A stretch of 64,000 nucleotides of DNA from Pontibacter actiniarum (GTDB lineage Bacteria; Bacteroidota; Bacteroidia; Cytophagales; Hymenobacteraceae). Position 1 is the first letter of the stretch. Every line of letters starts with the position of its first letter. The stretch lies in the NCBI RefSeq assembly GCF_003585765.1, contig NZ_CP021235.1:62001-126000 (forward strand), read 5' to 3'. The translations under genes and the position numbers were made by a program. Of the stretch, positions 61,171 through 64,000 are shown in pieces. Below the pieces are notes generated by a model. That model searched no databases. It was not told the origin of the DNA and saw only the letters and a program-made list of their open reading frames with translations.

Positions 61171-61947
61171 ATGAACAAAAGAATAGAAGCGCTGCAGCAG
61201 GCCCTGCAGGGGCACCGGCGGCAGCTGCTGCAGCACAACGTTTACCAGAGCCTGGAAACGCTCGAAGACCTGCGGGTGTTTATGGAGCACCACGTGTTTG
61301 CCGTGTGGGACTTTATGAGCCTGCTGAAGGCCCTGCAGCGGGACCTGACCTGCACCACGCTGCCCTGGGTGCCCACCGCCAGCCCCAGTACCCGCCGCCT
61401 GATCAACGAGATTGTGCTGGAGGAGGAGACAGACGTGGACCAGGAAGGCAGGCCGGTGAGCCATTTCGAGCTGTACCTGCGGGCCATGGCAGAGGCCGGC
61501 GCCGACACCAGCCAGATAGAGCAACTGCTGCAAAGCATACAAGAGGGCAAAACAGTGAACAGCGCGCTGGACCTGCTGCCGGTCGATGCCTCGGTGAAGG
61601 CCTTTGTCCGCAACACCTTCCGCATCATCAACCTGGGCAGCCCGCATGCCGTGGCGGCAGCCTTTACCTTTGGGCGCGAAGACCTGATCCCGGACATGTT
61701 CCGCCACCTGATCACCGACCTGAACAAGCGCTTCCCCGGCAAGCTGGAGACGTTTATATACTACCTGGACCGCCACGTGCAGCTGGACGAGGAAGTGCAT
61801 ACGCCGCTTGCCCTGCAAATGGTGGATGAGCTCTGCGGGGATGACGATGACAAGTGGCAGGAGGCCCTGGAGGTGTCCCGGCAGTGCATTGCCCAGCGCA
61901 TCGAGCTGTGGGACGGTATCCGCAACCTGCTGCCTTCGGAGGCCTAG
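61171..61947 (+). CDS. DUF3050 family protein
   Basis: A 258-residue all-helical protein of the DUF3050 family, which shares the heme-oxygenase-like (TenA-like) fold. Conserved parts are the N-terminal HNVYQSLETLEDLRVFMEHHVFAVWDFMSLLKALQ, NEIVLEEETD and YLDRHVQLDEEVH near the end; the histidines and acidic residues of these helices could form a di-metal site. No enzyme activity is established. The frame is open upstream, but the family begins at MNKRIEALQQAL. Confidence 0.9.
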   Translation: MNKRIEALQQALQGHRRQLLQHNVYQSLETLEDLRVFMEHHVFAVWDFMSLLKALQRDLTCTTLPWVPTASPSTRRLINEIVLEEETDVDQEGRPVSHFELYLRAMAEAGADTSQIEQLLQSIQEGKTVNSALDLLPVDASVKAFVRNTFRIINLGSPHAVAAAFTFGREDLIPDMFRHLITDLNKRFPGKLETFIYYLDRHVQLDEEVHTPLALQMVDELCGDDDDKWQEALEVSRQCIAQRIELWDGIRNLLPSEA

Positions 61948-62098
61948 CCGCGTTACGCGCCTTGCGTGGCTGGTTATCTGAGCGTCGGGGCAGTTGCAGC
62001 GGCTTTATCAGGCCCGCCCGAAGAGCGAAAAGCGCCCGCCATCAACGAACAACCAGTATCCGCCGTACTTTAACTTTAAACCAAAACAGAATAAAGCT

Positions 62099-62356
62099 AT
62101 GGCAGAACTACATTCAGAAGCAGATAACATAGAGAACACAGCCCAGTGCATTATGGAAGCCTTTAAGCAGTTTGAAGTGCGCGAGGGAAGCGTGCTGCAC
62201 TACCAGCAGCTTTACCCGTTCCTGCAGGAGCGGTATCCGCACTACAAGGATGTGCAGAAGGAGGCAGAGCATCACCTGACAAAAGAAGGCTATGTTAACC
62301 CGGCGCCGGACGGGCTGCTGCTGACGCAGGTGGGGCATACCCAGGTGTGGGGCTAG
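62099..62356 (+). CDS. Small cytoplasmic protein of unknown function
   Basis: An 85-residue acidic protein without signal or membrane segments. It has two helices (NIENTAQCIMEAFKQFEV and QLYPFLQERYPHYKDVQKEAEHHL) and a short strand-rich end (LLLTQVGHTQVWG). The pattern is that of a real folded protein, perhaps a small winged-helix or adaptor. No family is recognised. It is followed by a strong terminator. Confidence 0.65.
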   Translation: MAELHSEADNIENTAQCIMEAFKQFEVREGSVLHYQQLYPFLQERYPHYKDVQKEAEHHLTKEGYVNPAPDGLLLTQVGHTQVWG

Positions 62357-62378
62357 TCTTTCAGCGATAACCAACAGC

Positions 62379-62420
62379 AAGAGAGGGTTAGGGGTGCAGT
62401 GCCTCTAACCCTCTCTTTTT
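62379..62420 (+). terminator. Intrinsic terminator
   Basis: 16-base arms with one G-T pair (AAGAGAGGGTTAGG on the left) around a 6-base loop, followed by a T run. Confidence 0.85.
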
Positions 62421-62526
62421 ATGGGGAGGCGCACCACACCGGCATCCGCCGTTCCGGATTGTATCCGTATACTATAAGTACAGGCCCGGAAGGCCGGGCA
62501 AAGTATAACAGTAACGATACAGAACC

Positions 62527-62868
62527 ATGACCAAATACAACATATATATTGGAGCAATAGCGCTACTCGGAGCGGGCGCCTGCACCTCGCTGTCGGAGGG
62601 GCAGGAGGCTTTGCCGCCGCCGGCCAGGGTAAACGAACGGGTAACGCTTTACAACAACCCCGCCGAGACCCTCCGCGACCGCATGGGGCAGCAGGCGAGT
62701 GAGATAAACCGGAAGCGCAACATTGAGCAGTTCGACAGCAACAGCCCGGCCATGACGCCAAACACACTGCGCCCCCGCACGCTGCCGCTGGCCCCGATCG
62801 ACTCGACGCGGCATAACATCTACTGGCCTATCTACCCTGTGGTGCGGCCACTGCCAACCGGCCAGTAA
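62527..62868 (+). CDS. Small hypothetical lipoprotein
   Basis: A 113-residue predicted lipoprotein with the lipobox LLGAGAC (C at about 19). The mature part is Pro- and Arg-rich, with no clear secondary structure pattern, and ends PIYPVVRPLPTGQ. No family is recognised. The strong hairpin behind it supports it as a transcribed unit. Confidence 0.65.
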   Translation: MTKYNIYIGAIALLGAGACTSLSEGQEALPPPARVNERVTLYNNPAETLRDRMGQQASEINRKRNIEQFDSNSPAMTPNTLRPRTLPLAPIDSTRHNIYWPIYPVVRPLPTGQ

Positions 62869-62873
62869 AAAAG

Positions 62874-62909
62874 CGCGGGCCCCAGCTGTGTGTACAGCTG
62901 GGGCCCGCG
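62874..62909. terminator. Bidirectional hairpin terminator
   Basis: 16-base perfect arms (CGCGGGCCCCAGCTGT and complement) around GTGT, between converging genes. GC-rich, with a short T run only on the minus strand. Confidence 0.75.
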
Positions 62910-62927
62910 TGTGGTAGGGCTAAAGAG

Positions 62928-63161
62928 TTATTTTTTCGGCTTTTTGCTCTTCTTGCCTACGTCCTCCGCCTTTTCCTCATCGCTCAGGTGCAGCTCGTCC
63001 GGCTCCAGGTCTACGTACACTTCATGGTCGGGCGGGGTGTTTTGCGACTCACGGTCTGCTTTGCGCGGGGCTGGGTTCTTCGTTACTTCCTCCATGCTGT
63101 CGCGCTCGCCAAGGTTATCCCCGTCGTGCTTGGTGGTTCTGAAGTTATCTTTGTTCTTCAT
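62928..63161 (-). CDS. Small, highly charged protein
   Basis: A 77-residue protein made almost wholly of Asp, Glu, Lys and Arg (EELHLSDEEKAEDVG, then KKSKKPKK at the C-terminus), with no hydrophobic core, so likely disordered in solution. Such proteins are frequent in Hymenobacteraceae but have no known role. The start codon is a clear ATG, and a converging terminator lies 18 bases beyond the stop. Confidence 0.6.
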   Translation of the reverse strand: MKNKDNFRTTKHDGDNLGERDSMEEVTKNPAPRKADRESQNTPPDHEVYVDLEPDELHLSDEEKAEDVGKKSKKPKK

Positions 63162-63355
63162 AAGTCAGGATGATTTTTGATTTATGGTCAATCGGTTTTT
63201 AAGTGTGGGCGCTCGACCGGCACATAAGCGCCATCGCCACGGCTTTAGGGTGTGTGGCCGAAAGCCTGTATCATCTTACGCAAAATAAGAGTATGCAGCT
63301 ATACTTCCTTTTACGGGATTGGCGGCACTTGGCGCTTCTTTCCGTCTGGTATTTG

Positions 63356-63363
63356 TATATTTG
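63356..63363 (+). promoter_or_regulatory. -7 promoter box of metG
   Basis: TATATTTG, an exact consensus match 17 bases before the ATG. Confidence 0.6.
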
Positions 63364-63380
63364 CTTTTTAAAGAGACGAC

Positions 63381-64000
63381 ATGACGAATAACCCGAAAAG
63401 ATATACTGTAACGGCTGCTTTGCCGTACGCCAATGGCCCGGTGCACATTGGCCACCTGGCAGGTGTATACTTGCCTGCTGATATTTATGTGCGTTACCTG
63501 CGCCTGCAGAACCGCGATGTGAAGTTCATCTGCGGATCGGACGAGCATGGCGTGCCGATCACCATCCGCGCCAAAAAAGAGGGGATTACGCCGCAGCAGG
63601 TCGTGGACAAATACCATGAGCTGATCAGGGACTCCTTCAAAGACTTTAACATCTCCTTTGATATCTACGACCGCACTTCCTCAGAAATACACGCCGAAAC
63701 TGCAGGAGACTTTTTTAAGAAGCTCTACGAGGACGGCAAGTTTATCGAGCAGACCACCCAGCAGTACTATGACGAGAAGGCGCAGCAGTTCCTGGCTGAC
63801 CGCTACATTGTAGGCACCTGCCCCAAGTGCGGCAACGAGAATGCCTACGGCGACCAGTGCGAAGCCTGCGGCACCTCCCTGAACGCCACAGACCTGATCA
63901 ACCCGAAAAGCACGCTGAGCGGCGCTGTGCCGGTCATGCGCGAAACAAAGCACTGGTACCTGCCCCTGAACGAGTATGAGCCGTGGCTGCGCGAGTGGAT
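63381..64000 (+). CDS. metG: Methionyl-tRNA synthetase, N-terminal part (cut by window edge)
   Basis: The first 206 codons of a class I aminoacyl-tRNA synthetase that charges tRNA-Met. It starts [18 protein letters not shown], and the HIGH signature of the ATP site follows at about residues 24-27 (VHIGHLAG). [14 protein letters not shown] is the next conserved block. The zinc knuckle of MetRS is present ([18 protein letters not shown]). The gene runs off the right edge of the window; the KMSKS loop and anticodon domain are not seen. Confidence 0.96.
   Translation, partial: MTNNPKRYTVTAALPYANGPVHIGHLAGVYLPADIYVRYLRLQNRDVKFICGSDEHGVPITIRAKKEGITPQQVVDKYHELIRDSFKDFNISFDIYDRTSSEIHAETAGDFFKKLYEDGKFIEQTTQQYYDEKAQQFLADRYIVGTCPKCGNENAYGDQCEACGTSLNATDLINPKSTLSGAVPVMRETKHWYLPLNEYEPWLREW

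Noticed and set aside
1..64000. tRNA, rRNA or insertion sequence
   Set aside because: No cloverleaf-like segment, no rRNA-like stretch and no transposase were seen when reading through the gaps; a covariance search could still find a small RNA.

Overview
The window looks like a chromosomal segment of a Bacteroidota member of the order Cytophagales, most likely family Hymenobacteraceae (a Pontibacter-like organism). The grounds are the gene set (PorT and a PorE-like OmpA protein of the type IX secretion system, DUF5606, a DUF5686 outer-membrane protein, Kdo transferase, menaquinone genes), the many promoters of the Bacteroidota type (TAnnTTTG at -7, sometimes with TTG/TTTG about 19-20 bases upstream) and a fairly GC-rich base composition. 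The genus is inferred from gene content, not from a search.

Layout. 0-4 kb: a cut-off gene, a lipoprotein, then corA, a YigZ-family gene and an EamA transporter on the minus strand. 4.1-6.8 kb: a small sugar cluster (sugar ketoisomerase-like cupin, DegT/DnrJ aminotransferase, family 2 glycosyltransferase). 7-12 kb: acyl-ACP desaturase, DUF427, and a VWA protein / membrane protein / MoxR-like AAA+ ATPase set. 12-21.8 kb: beta-barrel and SnoaL-like proteins, two ZIP-like membrane proteins around a dicarboxylate symporter, cyclophilin, a fasciclin lipoprotein, an SDR enzyme, and waaA-rsgA. 21.9-23.0 kb: a short A+T-rich stretch with two orphan genes that has the layout of an integron gene cassette. 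23-30.6 kb: DinB, ADI-like hydrolase, acetyltransferase, methyltransferase, a PerR-like regulator with its peroxiredoxin, enoyl-CoA hydratase, aspartate kinase and fructose bisphosphatase. 30.8-42.9 kb: envelope and housekeeping genes (DUF5606, TonB-like, engB, PorE-like, menG, porT, an SDR, NUDIX, a kinase-like lipoprotein, DUF5686). 42.9-51.5 kb: two ferric-siderophore uptake operons, each a TonB-dependent receptor followed by PepSY membrane proteins, each with Fur-type boxes. 51.9-64 kb: a membrane protein, menB, acyltransferase, aldo/keto reductase, a decayed DUF2071 gene, a RibD-like reductase, typA, msrB, DUF3050, small proteins and the start of metG.

Shared themes are iron and redox control (a PerR-like regulator with its own box, and Fur-type boxes with the same core at the siderophore operons), outer-membrane and type IX secretion functions, and menaquinone synthesis (menG, menB). 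I saw no rRNA, tRNA, CRISPR array or insertion sequence. The most unusual signals are the cassette-like stretch at 21.9-22.5 kb and the strong excess of the 7-mer TATACTT/AAGTATA across the whole window.
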